The notes beneath the pieces were generated by a model. That model did no database searches. It saw only the letters and a program-made list of their open reading frames with translations, and was not told the DNA's origin. DNA of 8,636 bases from Deltaproteobacteria bacterium (GTDB lineage: Bacteria > Desulfobacterota > DSM-4660 > Desulfatiglandales > HGW-15), in the NCBI GenBank assembly GCA_020342025.1, contig CP070840.1, positions 1,129,464 to 1,138,099 on the forward strand. Direction: 5' to 3'. Below, piece by piece: positions 1 through 6,012 of the stretch. Made by a program: the position numbers and the translations under genes. How positions within the stretch are numbered: position 1 is the first letter of the stretch; the number at the start of each line of letters is the position of its first letter.

Positions 1-15
1 CGGGTGTAACAAATG

Positions 16-38
16 AGGGCGGGCTTCGTGCCCGCCCT
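16..38. repeat. Perfect GC-rich hairpin (REP-like)
   Basis: A 9-bp perfect stem, AGGGCGGGC at 16-24 and GCCCGCCCT at 30-38, closes a 5-base loop TTCGT. No T-run follows on either strand, so it is not a standard intrinsic terminator. It resembles the short GC-rich palindromes scattered between genes in many bacterial genomes. Any gene it may serve lies left of the window. Confidence 0.6.
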
Positions 39-50
39 ACGCACTAATTT

Positions 51-65
51 AGCGACAAAGTCGCT
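51..65. repeat. Small perfect hairpin
   Basis: AGCGAC (51-56) and GTCGCT (60-65) form a 6-bp stem with an AAA loop. TTTC follows on the plus strand. The T-run is too short to call a terminator with confidence, and no plus-strand gene ends nearby inside the window. Confidence 0.4.
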
Positions 66-97
66 TTCTCATGAAACACTTACCCCCTCCATGTCAA

Positions 98-239
98 GAG
101 GCTGTGTCACGGTCCCTTTTCGTCATTGCGAGCGACCGTAGGGAGCGCGGCAATCTCTTCGTTTTCAATGCCTCATGAGATTGCTTCGGTCCTCCCGCCT
201 CCGCGGGAGTCCCTCGCAATGACATTACGGCAGAGCCTC
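98..239. repeat. Imperfect inverted-repeat element downstream of aacS
   Basis: The outer arms are GAGGCTGTG at 98-106 and its near-complement CAGAGCCTC at 231-239. Nested inside are GTCATTGCGAG (122-132) with CTCGCAATGAC (213-223), both perfect, and CAATCTC (151-157) with GAGATTG (177-183). A third hairpin, CTCCCGC (192-198) with GCGGGAG (203-209), lies in the right half. I recognise the CATTGCGAG...CTCGCAATG pattern as a dispersed non-coding palindromic repeat found in many bacterial genomes, Desulfobacterota included. It starts 22 bases after the aacS stop codon, so an aacS transcript reading through would fold into a large 3' structure. It holds no gene. Confidence 0.75.
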
Positions 240-261
240 CACGGATAGGAGGTCGATTTTA

Positions 262-2217
262 TTAATCTTCCTGAAGTTCTTTTATATTCTCGTAGTAATC
301 AAGCGCTTCTGGATTCTTCAGCGCATCCTTATTCAGTACCTCCTGTCCCATTACCACTTTCTTTACAGCCAACTCCACCTTCTTCATATTAAGGGTATAG
401 GGGACATCCGGCACCGCAATGATTTTTGCAGGCACATGTCTGGGGGAGGCATTGGTTCGAAGGATGTTCTTGATCTTGTTTCTGAGTTCATCGTTCAACG
501 CGCAGTTCTTGGCCGGCTTCACAAAGAGGATGACGCGCACATCATTCTTCCATGGCTGTCCGATAACGATGCTGTCTTCGATCTCTTCCATCTGTTCAAT
601 CTGACGGTAGATGTCTGCGGTCCCGATTCGAACGCCCCCAGGATTGAGAGTGGCATCAGACCTCCCGGAAATGACGATCCCACCCCGTTCATTAATTTCA
701 ATGAAGTCCCCATGCCGCCAGACATTGGGATAGACGTCAAAATAGGCGGAGTGGTATTTCTGGCCATCGGGATCATCCCAGAAATAGATGGGCATGGATG
801 GGAACGGGGACGTACAGACCAATTCGCCCTGCTGGTTGATGACGGGTTTTCCGTTGTCGTCAAAGGCATACACCTTCATCCCCAGCGGCCTGCACTGCAG
901 TTCTCCTGCATAAACCGGTCCCATGGGGTTTCCCAGGGCAAAACAACCATTGATGTCTGTACCACCAGAAATGGAGGCCAATTGAAGATCCTCTTTCACT
1001 TCCCTGTAGATGAACTCAAAGCCTTCCACAGAAAGTGGGGAACCCGTGGAAAGGACGCTTTTTAAGGGTGCAAGGTCATATGTTTTACCCGGTTTCACCC
1101 CCGCATTCATGAGGGCTGCAATATACCCCGCGCTTGTGCCGAAAATGGTGATTTTTTCATCCTGGGCCATCTTCCAGAGAACCTCGGCATCGGGGTGGAA
1201 CGGAAAACCATCATAAAGAACCAGCGTGGCGCCCACGGCTAAAGAGCTGGTCAACCAGTTCCACATCATCCATCCACAGGTGGTGAAATAAAAGATGGTA
1301 TCCTCCCTTTTTAGATCCGTGTGAAGCATGAGCTCTTTCATATGGTGGATCAATATGCCACCGGCACTCTGCACCATGCACTTGGGAAGGCCGGTGGTGC
1401 CGGAAGAGTACATGATGTAGAGAGGATGCTCAAAGGGCAACTGCTCGAATTCAATCTCCAAATTGGATTCTGAAGATTTGAAATCTCGGTAATGCACAGC
1501 ATTGGGAATACCACTGATATCCGGGTCCGCCTCTGTGTAGGGAACGACAACCACTTTTTCGGTGGTGGGGAGTTCCTTCAGGATATCGGCCACACGCCCA
1601 AGGGAATCGAATTTCTTTTCCTTGAAGGAATATCCATTTGCCGTGAATAGCACTTTAGGCTGAATCTGGCCAAATCGATCCAGCACACCCTTGATGCCAA
1701 AATCCGGCGAGCAGGAAGACCAGGTCGCGCCCAGGCTCGTGGCCGCCAGCATGGCGATGATGGTCTGGGGCATATTGGGCATAAAGCCTGCCACGCGGTC
1801 CCCCGTCTGAACCCCTGCCTCTTTTAAAGACCTAGCGACACGGGCCACCTCATCATAAAGCTCAGCATAGGTCATGTGAACGGAATCCTGGGCCTCCCCC
1901 TTAAAGATGAGAGCCACTTGATCATCTCGGTAGCGAAGAAGGTTTTCCGCAAAATTGAGTTTGGCCCCTGAAAACCACTTTGCGCCTGGCATCTTGGTCA
2001 AGTCGTCCACCACCTCCGTGTAAGGCTGGGAGGCCTTTATCCCTGCGAATTCCCACATGGATGCCCAGAAATCCGGGATATTCTCTGTGGACCATTCCCA
2101 TAGGGGCGTATATTCAGTCAAGTCTTTCTTGTACTTCTCATTGATAATGTTCATCAACCTGTACATGTTGGTGTTCTTGATACGTTCTTCCGAAGGCTGC
2201 CACAGTAATTTCGCCAT
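262..2217 (-). CDS. aacS: Acetoacetyl-CoA synthetase (acetoacetate--CoA ligase)
   Basis: Activates acetoacetate with ATP and CoA to acetoacetyl-CoA, AMP and PPi in the cytoplasm. The 651-residue product has the usual family length and the ANL adenylating-enzyme layout. An N-terminal acetyl-CoA-synthetase-like cap (LWEWSTENIPDFWASMWEF, residues 39-57) is followed by the phosphate-binding loop YSSGTTGLPK (270-279) and SGGTDING (417-424). Next come HGD (502-504) and the hinge/adenylate motif SGRSDATLNPGGVRIG (517-532). The C-terminal lysine motif TLNMKKVE (608-615) carries the likely catalytic Lys612. A longer frame begins at 2271, but the ATG at 2217 is chosen because GGAGGGAGG sits 5 bases upstream. 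The gene has its own promoter and follows the hydratase gene on the same strand. The family also includes ligases for other short 3-oxo or branched acids, so the substrate is inferred. Confidence 0.93.
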   Translation of the reverse strand: MAKLLWQPSEERIKNTNMYRLMNIINEKYKKDLTEYTPLWEWSTENIPDFWASMWEFAGIKASQPYTEVVDDLTKMPGAKWFSGAKLNFAENLLRYRDDQVALIFKGEAQDSVHMTYAELYDEVARVARSLKEAGVQTGDRVAGFMPNMPQTIIAMLAATSLGATWSSCSPDFGIKGVLDRFGQIQPKVLFTANGYSFKEKKFDSLGRVADILKELPTTEKVVVVPYTEADPDISGIPNAVHYRDFKSSESNLEIEFEQLPFEHPLYIMYSSGTTGLPKCMVQSAGGILIHHMKELMLHTDLKREDTIFYFTTCGWMMWNWLTSSLAVGATLVLYDGFPFHPDAEVLWKMAQDEKITIFGTSAGYIAALMNAGVKPGKTYDLAPLKSVLSTGSPLSVEGFEFIYREVKEDLQLASISGGTDINGCFALGNPMGPVYAGELQCRPLGMKVYAFDDNGKPVINQQGELVCTSPFPSMPIYFWDDPDGQKYHSAYFDVYPNVWRHGDFIEINERGGIVISGRSDATLNPGGVRIGTADIYRQIEQMEEIEDSIVIGQPWKNDVRVILFVKPAKNCALNDELRNKIKNILRTNASPRHVPAKIIAVPDVPYTLNMKKVELAVKKVVMGQEVLNKDALKNPEALDYYENIKELQED

Positions 2218-2222
2218 TTTTA

Positions 2223-2231
2223 CCTCCCTCC
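2223..2231 (-). promoter_or_regulatory. Strong Shine-Dalgarno of aacS
   Basis: GGAGGGAGG on the minus strand, 5 bases before the ATG at 2217. It decides the start codon against the longer frame beginning at 2271. Confidence 0.85.
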
Positions 2232-2298
2232 TAGCCGGCACACTGAGGTTTTGTATCCAGTCATTCCTCAATCCCTAAATCCTTAAATTTAAAATGGG

Positions 2299-2327
2299 TT
2301 TATAACACCAATTCCAAAGACTTTCAA
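2299..2327 (-). promoter_or_regulatory. Sigma70-like promoter of aacS
   Basis: On the minus strand TTGAAA (2322-2327) and TATAAA (2299-2304) are separated by exactly 17 bases. This predicts a transcript start near 2291 and a 5' leader of roughly 75 bases before the aacS ATG. The -35 box shares bases 2326-2327 with the T-tract of the preceding terminator, so the gene appears to be transcribed separately from the hydratase gene. Boxes and spacing are seen; activity is inferred. Confidence 0.65.
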
Positions 2328-2349
2328 AAAAAATCCAGAGCGGCTCTGG
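2326..2349 (-). terminator. Intrinsic terminator after the MaoC-like hydratase gene
   Basis: On the minus strand CCAGAG (2344-2349) pairs with CTCTGG (2335-2340) around a CCG loop, followed by A and eight consecutive T (2333-2326). A compact GC-rich stem with an uninterrupted U-tract, 68 bases past the hydratase stop codon, is a textbook Rho-independent terminator. Confidence 0.85.
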
Positions 2350-2417
2350 CCCTCAACTCACCAAATTGAAAAAATGATGACTTCGTGATTGGTGCCCTTT
2401 TGGAGAACATTTTTGCC

Positions 2418-2843
2418 CTATTTAGATGGCTTCGGAGGACTGACTAATGCTTCACCGTCCACGACCGTGATACCATCCTGGTTCACGCAAGTGGTTCTCA
2501 GCTTTACCCGATTTTTTTCTTTGATCACTTCCACCACCTCTGCCCGTGCCGTAACCGTGTCGCCCATACGGACCGGGGCCAGGAATTCCAGATCCTGTTT
2601 CATATAGACGGTGCCATGCCCGGGGAGTTTGTTCCCGAGAACTGTTGAAATAAAACCGCCTAAGAGCATACCGTGGGCAATTCGTGTCTTGAAAAAAGTA
2701 TGACTGGCATAGACCTCGTCGATATGGGCCGGGTTAACATCTCCGGTCACCCCTGCGTACAAATATATGTCCGCTTCGGAGACCGTCTTAGCGAATTCGG
2801 CCGTATCACCCACCTCTATTTCATCAATCGTTTTCCCGATCAT
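2418..2843 (-). CDS. MaoC-like (R)-specific enoyl-CoA hydratase
   Basis: Predicted to hydrate trans-2-enoyl-CoA reversibly to (R)-3-hydroxyacyl-CoA, as PhaJ does with crotonyl-CoA. The 141-residue product is a single hotdog-fold MaoC domain, the length of stand-alone PhaJ-type enzymes. The hydratase signature YAGVTGDVNPAHID spans residues 29-42 and supplies the expected catalytic pair Asp35 and His40. It is followed by the conserved RIAHGML (54-60). The ATG at 2843 is preceded by AAAGGAGA with good spacing. The gene lies upstream of aacS on the same strand but is separated by an intrinsic terminator. The C4 acyl-CoA theme fits the neighbouring AacS. A dehydratase role with other short-chain acyl-CoAs is equally possible, because sequence alone does not set chain length. 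Confidence 0.88.
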   Translation of the reverse strand: MIGKTIDEIEVGDTAEFAKTVSEADIYLYAGVTGDVNPAHIDEVYASHTFFKTRIAHGMLLGGFISTVLGNKLPGHGTVYMKQDLEFLAPVRMGDTVTARAEVVEVIKEKNRVKLRTTCVNQDGITVVDGEALVSPPKPSK

Positions 2844-2848
2844 TGCCC

Positions 2849-2856
2849 TCTCCTTT
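2849..2856 (-). promoter_or_regulatory. Shine-Dalgarno of the hydratase gene
   Basis: AAAGGAGA on the minus strand, with its GGAG core 6 bases from the ATG at 2843. It supports that start. No convincing -10/-35 pair for this gene was found in the repeat-filled DNA upstream. Confidence 0.75.
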
Positions 2857-2989
2857 CTCTCTTATTAACCGCAGACCCGCCGTCGCCAAGGCTATGGCGG
2901 GGCAAGCCCACGCAGACACCCACTGACCAAAAATATTCCACTATTTAGAAACGCATGTGACGAATTGCTTAAAATCCCCGCGCAGAGGG

Positions 2990-3016
2990 ATTCAATCCCC
3001 AATGGTGGGATTGAAT
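2990..3016. repeat. Perfect 10-bp hairpin
   Basis: ATTCAATCCC (2990-2999) pairs with GGGATTGAAT (3007-3016) around a 7-base loop. No T-tract is adjacent, so it is not a clear terminator. It could be a protein-binding dyad or part of the surrounding repeat block. Confidence 0.65.
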
Positions 3017-3026
3017 ATTGGGAGAG

Positions 3027-3072
3027 GACTCCATGGGAAACAACAAACAAGTTTGTTATTAGCCATGGAGTC
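3027..3072. repeat. Nested perfect hairpin
   Basis: The outer arms GACTCCATGG (3027-3036) and CCATGGAGTC (3063-3072) are perfectly complementary over 10 bp. An inner dyad AACAAAC (3042-3048) / GTTTGTT (3051-3057) sits near the centre. The structure would form on either strand. It lies upstream of the hydratase gene and would be in its leader if transcription starts further right. I recognise no RNA family. Confidence 0.65.
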
Positions 3073-3198
3073 ACTCGCCTATGATTTCAAGCTATTCTTA
3101 TCCATTGTATCCATGCTTATGTTGTCGATCTTTACGGTGACTTCCGTCTGTGGATGTCTGTGTGCGTCTGTGGCTAATTAATTCTAAAGCCTTGCGCC

Positions 3199-3227
3199 TT
3201 GACACAAAATGCGCCTTTCCCTATAGT
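3199..3227 (+). promoter_or_regulatory. Consensus-like sigma70 promoter of the HOT-type dehydrogenase
   Basis: TTGACA (3199-3204) and TATAGT (3222-3227) are 17 bases apart: a perfect -35 box, a -10 box with five of six consensus bases, and ideal spacing. Transcription should begin near 3234, giving a leader of about 106 bases before the ATG at 3341. The -35 box lies in the left arm of the inverted repeat 3191-3317. Confidence 0.75.
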
Positions 3228-3242
3228 CGGCAAGTCAAGGTC

Positions 3243-3254
3243 CAAGGGCCCTTG
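3243..3254. promoter_or_regulatory. Candidate operator palindrome in the early transcribed region
   Basis: CAAGGGCCCTTG is a perfect 12-bp dyad about 10-20 bases downstream of the predicted transcript start. This is a typical position for a repressor site. No regulator gene is in the window, so operator function is only inferred. Confidence 0.35.
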
Positions 3255-3328
3255 TAGTAGAATCCCCTTTACCACCCTAATTAGAGGGAATTACCGGCAT
3301 TTTGTGTCCAACGCAAGCAAATTCTCAC

Positions 3329-3333
3329 GGAGG
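3329..3333 (+). promoter_or_regulatory. Shine-Dalgarno of the HOT-type dehydrogenase
   Basis: GGAGG lies 7 bases before the ATG at 3341. It fixes the start there rather than at an upstream in-frame TTG (3302) that falls inside the inverted-repeat arm. Confidence 0.8.
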
Positions 3334-3340
3334 AAAGTGG

Positions 3341-4621
3341 ATGGAATACGATTACGCGTTTGAGATGGCCGCATCAAATATCCGTTTCGGCCCAGGGACG
3401 ACCTCTGAGGTGGGCATGGATCTGGCCGACCTGGGGGTCAAAAGGGTGATGGTCCTGACAGATCCCTTTTTGAGCAAGATGCCCCAGGTGGAAAGGGTTC
3501 TTGAATCCCTATCGCAACAAAAGATCGAGTACGCCCTGTTCGACCAAGTCCGGGTGGAACCCACCGATACGTCCTTTAAAGAGGCGATCAAGTTTGCCCA
3601 GTCTGTCCCTTTTGAAGGGTTTTTGGCCGTTGGTGGCGGGTCCACCATAGACACCGCAAAAGTGGCCAACCTCTACTCCACCTATCCACCCGAGGACTTT
3701 TTAGACTATGTAAACCCTCCCATAGGCAAAGGGCTCCCCGTTCCAGGACCTCTCAAGCCTCTTTTCGCGATTCCCACCACGGCGGGTACAGGCAGTGAGA
3801 CCACGGGTGTCGCCATCTTCGATCTGGTAGAGATGCACGCGAAGACAGGCATAGCCCACAGAAGGCTCAAACCCACCCTGGGTATTGTAGATCCGCAAAA
3901 TACAGAGAGCCTGCCCCCCATGGTCGCTGCATCCACAGGCTTGGACGTGCTCACCCATGCCATAGAGTCCTATACCGCAACGCCATTCAACCAGCGCCCC
4001 AGGCCGGAACGGCCGATTCTTCGTCCCGCCTACCAGGGTTCCAATCCCATCAGCGACATCTGGGCCATTCAGGCCTTGCGCATACTGGCGCAAAATTTCA
4101 TCGAGGCCGTTGAAAATCCCAAGAACGAGGAAGCTCGGGGCATGATGATGCTCGCCGCCTCTTTTGCAGGGATGGGATTTGGGAACGCTGGGGTTACCCT
4201 TCCCCATGGCATGTCCTATCCGGTCTCTGGGATGGTGAGGGATTGGAAACCTGATGACTACCCGGTCGATTACCCTCTTGTACCACACGGTATGGCCGTG
4301 GTGCTCAATGCGCCCGCAGCATTTCGCTTTACAGCTCCAGCCTGCCCCGAAAGGCACCTCCGAGCGGCAGAGGCCTTGGGCGCAGATGTGTCCCATGCCA
4401 AACTTGGGGATGCCGGCAAGATACTCTGTGAAAAGGTTATCTATTATATGAAGCGCCTCAACATCCCCAACGGCCTCAGCGCAGTGGGTTTTAGTCAGGA
4501 TGACATCCCTCATCTGGTTCAAGGCACCCTTCCCCAGCACCGAGTCATCAAACTTTCGCCCAAACCCGTGGGAGAGAAGGAACTCGTCCAGATCTTTGAA
4601 GATGCCATGAAGTACTGGTAG
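3341..4621 (+). CDS. Iron-containing alcohol dehydrogenase, hydroxyacid-oxoacid transhydrogenase (HOT/ADHFE1) type
   Basis: Predicted to couple oxidation of 4-hydroxybutyrate to succinic semialdehyde with reduction of 2-oxoglutarate to D-2-hydroxyglutarate, without net external NAD(P). The 426-residue product is a group III dehydrogenase. It has the nucleotide-binding GGGSTID (98-104), TTAGTGSETTGVAIFD (146-161) and likely metal ligands Asp202 and His206 (DVLTHAIES), His289 (LPHGMSYP) and His316 (VPHGMAV). The second and third histidines are 27 residues apart, wider than I recall for FucO-type enzymes. Stretches such as RVEPTDTSF, FLDYV, GSETTGVAIFD, RPAYQGSNPISDIWAI and GFGNAGV closely match my recollection of animal ADHFE1, so the HOT subgroup is preferred over butanol or 1,3-propanediol dehydrogenases. 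It stands alone on the plus strand, converging with the FAD/Fe-S cluster. NAD-linked 4-hydroxybutyrate dehydrogenase activity remains possible. Confidence 0.85.
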   Translation: MEYDYAFEMAASNIRFGPGTTSEVGMDLADLGVKRVMVLTDPFLSKMPQVERVLESLSQQKIEYALFDQVRVEPTDTSFKEAIKFAQSVPFEGFLAVGGGSTIDTAKVANLYSTYPPEDFLDYVNPPIGKGLPVPGPLKPLFAIPTTAGTGSETTGVAIFDLVEMHAKTGIAHRRLKPTLGIVDPQNTESLPPMVAASTGLDVLTHAIESYTATPFNQRPRPERPILRPAYQGSNPISDIWAIQALRILAQNFIEAVENPKNEEARGMMMLAASFAGMGFGNAGVTLPHGMSYPVSGMVRDWKPDDYPVDYPLVPHGMAVVLNAPAAFRFTAPACPERHLRAAEALGADVSHAKLGDAGKILCEKVIYYMKRLNIPNGLSAVGFSQDDIPHLVQGTLPQHRVIKLSPKPVGEKELVQIFEDAMKYW

Positions 4622-4687
4622 GTTGTTAAATGGATAATTGGAGTGTTGGAGTCGTGGATTTTTGACCGGAAGGGCCTTCGTTCTGGA

Positions 4688-5833
4688 CTATTCGCCCATG
4701 GCCTCAGCCACCAACTCCGTGAGATCCTTCACCACAAGATCAATCTTCTCTCTGCGGGCTCGCGTGGCCATGGTCCGGACGCACTGCTGACAGGAAGTGA
4801 CAACCATATGGGCGCCCGTTTCCAAGATCTCTTCGATCTTCATCTGGGCCACCTTTGCGGACAGATGGGGATCCACCATTTCGAGATTTCCGCCTCCTCC
4901 GCAGCAATGGGTCAGCTGGCGATTGTTCGGCAACTCCACCAGTCGAATGCCAGGGATGGATTGGAGTACCCTTCTGGGAGACTCAAAGATGCCGCTGTTT
5001 CTGCCCAGATCGCAAGGGTCGTGATAGGTGACTGTGGCATTGACCTCTTTGAGGGGAATCCTCTTCTCTAAAATGAGTTTCTCCAGAAGCTCACTGGATG
5101 AAAGGATTTCCATCTCTGGTTGGTAGAGGGCCTTCCAGGTGTGATAGCAGGATGGACAGGTGAAAATAATCTTCTTCGCCCCCAGTTCTCTCACCTTTTC
5201 CAGGTTGTGTTTCTTAAGGGCATTGATCTTATCCCGCATACCTGCGCCCACCAGTGGGTAGCCGCAGCACCACTCTTCGCCCCCCAGGATCGTAAAGTCT
5301 ACCTGGGCCCTTTCCATGATCTGCGCCATCGTAACCGGTATCTTCTGGACAAGGGGAAAGAAGGACGCGACGCACCCTACAAAATAGATCACCTCGGCGC
5401 GCTCTTTTTCAAACACGTTTTCTGGCACATCCTTTAGGAATTCGCGCCATTCGTCGCGTTCTTCATTATCTTCGTCCGAGATATTGTAGTTTTCCTCCAC
5501 GGACTTGGCCAGGCGATCGGCTATTTTCGGATAGAGACCTTCATCCACAAGACACTCCCGGTCCTGAAAGACCACGTCCTTGGTCTTCAGCGATGGGAAG
5601 CAAGCCGCTGTGCAGGCCCCACAGCCGAGACAAGTAAAAATAGATTTCTCAATTTCAGGGCTCCACGCCAACCGTTCCTCTATGACTGCGCGGGTGATCG
5701 CATTCCGGCCCCTGGGGGAGGCCGACTCCACCCTGCGAACCCTGTATATGGGACAATTGGGAAGACAGAAACCGCATCGGTTACACTTGACCACTTCGTC
5801 ATAGGAAAGTTTACGTAGCTGGGTTATGTTCAT
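4688..5833 (-). CDS. (Fe-S)-binding subunit with two CCG domains, GlcF/HdrD-like
   Basis: Electron-transfer subunit predicted to take electrons from a FAD 2-hydroxyacid dehydrogenase and pass them to the quinone pool or another carrier. The 381-residue product starts with two ferredoxin-type [4Fe-4S] motifs: Cys17, 20, 23, 27 and Cys68, 71, 74, 78. Two complete CCG (cysteine-rich) domains follow: Cys154, Cys189-190, Cys226/229 and Cys274, Cys310-311, Cys348/351. This is the GlcF, LldE/LutA and HdrD layout, at about the length of GlcF. No membrane segment is visible. The gene lies downstream of two GlcD/GlcE-like genes on the same strand after a 179-bp gap. The ATG at 5833 is the only reasonable start: AAGG lies 9 bases upstream and a stronger GAGGAGAGG 16 bases upstream. 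An in-frame TTG at 5860 overlaps that ribosome site and is rejected. The substrate of the complex is not set by this subunit. Confidence 0.9.
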   Translation of the reverse strand: MNITQLRKLSYDEVVKCNRCGFCLPNCPIYRVRRVESASPRGRNAITRAVIEERLAWSPEIEKSIFTCLGCGACTAACFPSLKTKDVVFQDRECLVDEGLYPKIADRLAKSVEENYNISDEDNEERDEWREFLKDVPENVFEKERAEVIYFVGCVASFFPLVQKIPVTMAQIMERAQVDFTILGGEEWCCGYPLVGAGMRDKINALKKHNLEKVRELGAKKIIFTCPSCYHTWKALYQPEMEILSSSELLEKLILEKRIPLKEVNATVTYHDPCDLGRNSGIFESPRRVLQSIPGIRLVELPNNRQLTHCCGGGGNLEMVDPHLSAKVAQMKIEEILETGAHMVVTSCQQCVRTMATRARREKIDLVVKDLTELVAEAMGE

Positions 5834-5849
5834 ATGAGATAACCTTGTG

Positions 5850-5858
5850 CCTCTCCTC
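5850..5858 (-). promoter_or_regulatory. Distant Shine-Dalgarno-like site of the Fe-S gene
   Basis: GAGGAGAGG on the minus strand lies 16 bases before the ATG at 5833, further than usual. A weaker AAGG (5843-5846) is at 9 bases. No nearer in-frame start codon exists, so spacing may limit translation. Confidence 0.45.
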
Positions 5859-5952
5859 AATAAATAGAAGGTGAAAGGATGCCCCTTGTCTGGATAGGGT
5901 CTTCATTGCCCCTGTTCGCCAGTTGGCCCTTTGACCCGTCTCCCAGTGGCCT

Positions 5953-5964
5953 CCATTCGAATGG
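5953..5964. repeat. 12-bp perfect palindrome in the FAD/Fe-S gap
   Basis: CCATTCGAATGG is fully self-complementary. It lies next to the 8-bp tandem repeats in the gap between the FAD and Fe-S genes. It may be a protein-binding site or a repeat fragment; nothing decides between these. Confidence 0.4.
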
Positions 5965-5966
5965 CA

Positions 5967-5998
5967 GGTAAACCGGCTAACGGGCTAACCGGTTAACG
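5967..5998. repeat. Four tandem degenerate 8-bp units
   Basis: GGTAAACC, GGCTAACG, GGCTAACC and GGTTAACG follow each other without spacing (5967-5974, 5975-5982, 5983-5990, 5991-5998), a GGYTAACS-like consensus. AACCGG (5971-5976) and CCGGTT (5989-5994) also make a dyad. The array lies 15 bases after the stop codon of the upstream FAD gene, inside the presumed operon. Confidence 0.7.
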
Positions 5999-6012
5999 AG
6001 CGTCGCATCGCG

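Larger units (their letters stand above)
2865..3178. repeat. Intergenic block bounded by inverted CAGAC-rich repeats
   Basis: The left boundary carries TTAACCGCAGAC (2865-2876) and CCACGCAGACACCCACTGAC (2908-2927). The right boundary (about 3144-3178), read on the minus strand, has the matching order TTAGCCACAGAC, then CACACAGACA, then TCCACAGACGG. The two ends are therefore imperfect inverted copies of one repeat. The left copy has an extra segment of about 31 bases (2877-2907), with its own stem ACCCGCC/GGCGGGG-like arms. Between the ends are two perfect hairpins. No open frame here has a ribosome site or recognisable product, and I see no gene. Confidence 0.6.
3191..3317. repeat. Long imperfect inverted repeat enclosing the HOT gene promoter
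   Basis: The left arm reads CTTGCG, 4 bases, GACACAAAATGC (3191-3212). The right arm, read on the minus strand from 3317 to 3297, is CTTGCG, 3 bases, GACACAAAATGC. So 18 of about 22 positions are identical in inverted orientation. A perfect 12-bp palindrome, CAAGGGCCCTTG (3243-3254), lies near the centre. The motif AATTCT occurs just outside both ends (3180-3185 and 3320-3325), as a short target duplication would. Either a MITE-like remnant or a paired operator would fit. Confidence 0.6.

Noticed and set aside
236..252. CCTCC/GGAGG hairpin followed by GATTTT, terminator-like on the plus strand
   Set aside because: No plus-strand gene precedes it and the stem is only 5 bp. For the minus-strand aacS the T-run is on the wrong side.
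436..1065. 209-codon plus-strand open frame
   Set aside because: It lies antisense inside aacS, whose frame carries all the conserved ligase motifs. The antisense product shows no recognisable domain.
2865..3178. CRISPR array
   Set aside because: The repeats are inverted, degenerate and not regularly spaced, and no cas gene is present.
2892..3181. Short open frames on both strands in the gene-free region (2892-3074 minus, 2957-3181 plus)
   Set aside because: They run through perfect hairpins and repeat arms, lack ribosome sites and give low-complexity, unrecognisable products.
3302..3340. Upstream TTG start for the HOT-type dehydrogenase (13 extra residues)
   Set aside because: It falls inside the inverted-repeat arm with no ribosome site. 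ATG at 3341 has GGAGG at ideal distance and matches the family N-terminus.
3701..4540. 279-codon minus-strand open frame
   Set aside because: It is antisense to the HOT-type dehydrogenase, which has complete metal-ligand and nucleotide motifs. The antisense translation has no family features.
4622..4687. Possible bidirectional terminator between the convergent genes
   Set aside because: Only GAAGG/CCTTC with a one-base loop (4669-4679) is present, which cannot form a proper hairpin, and no T-tract is placed correctly.
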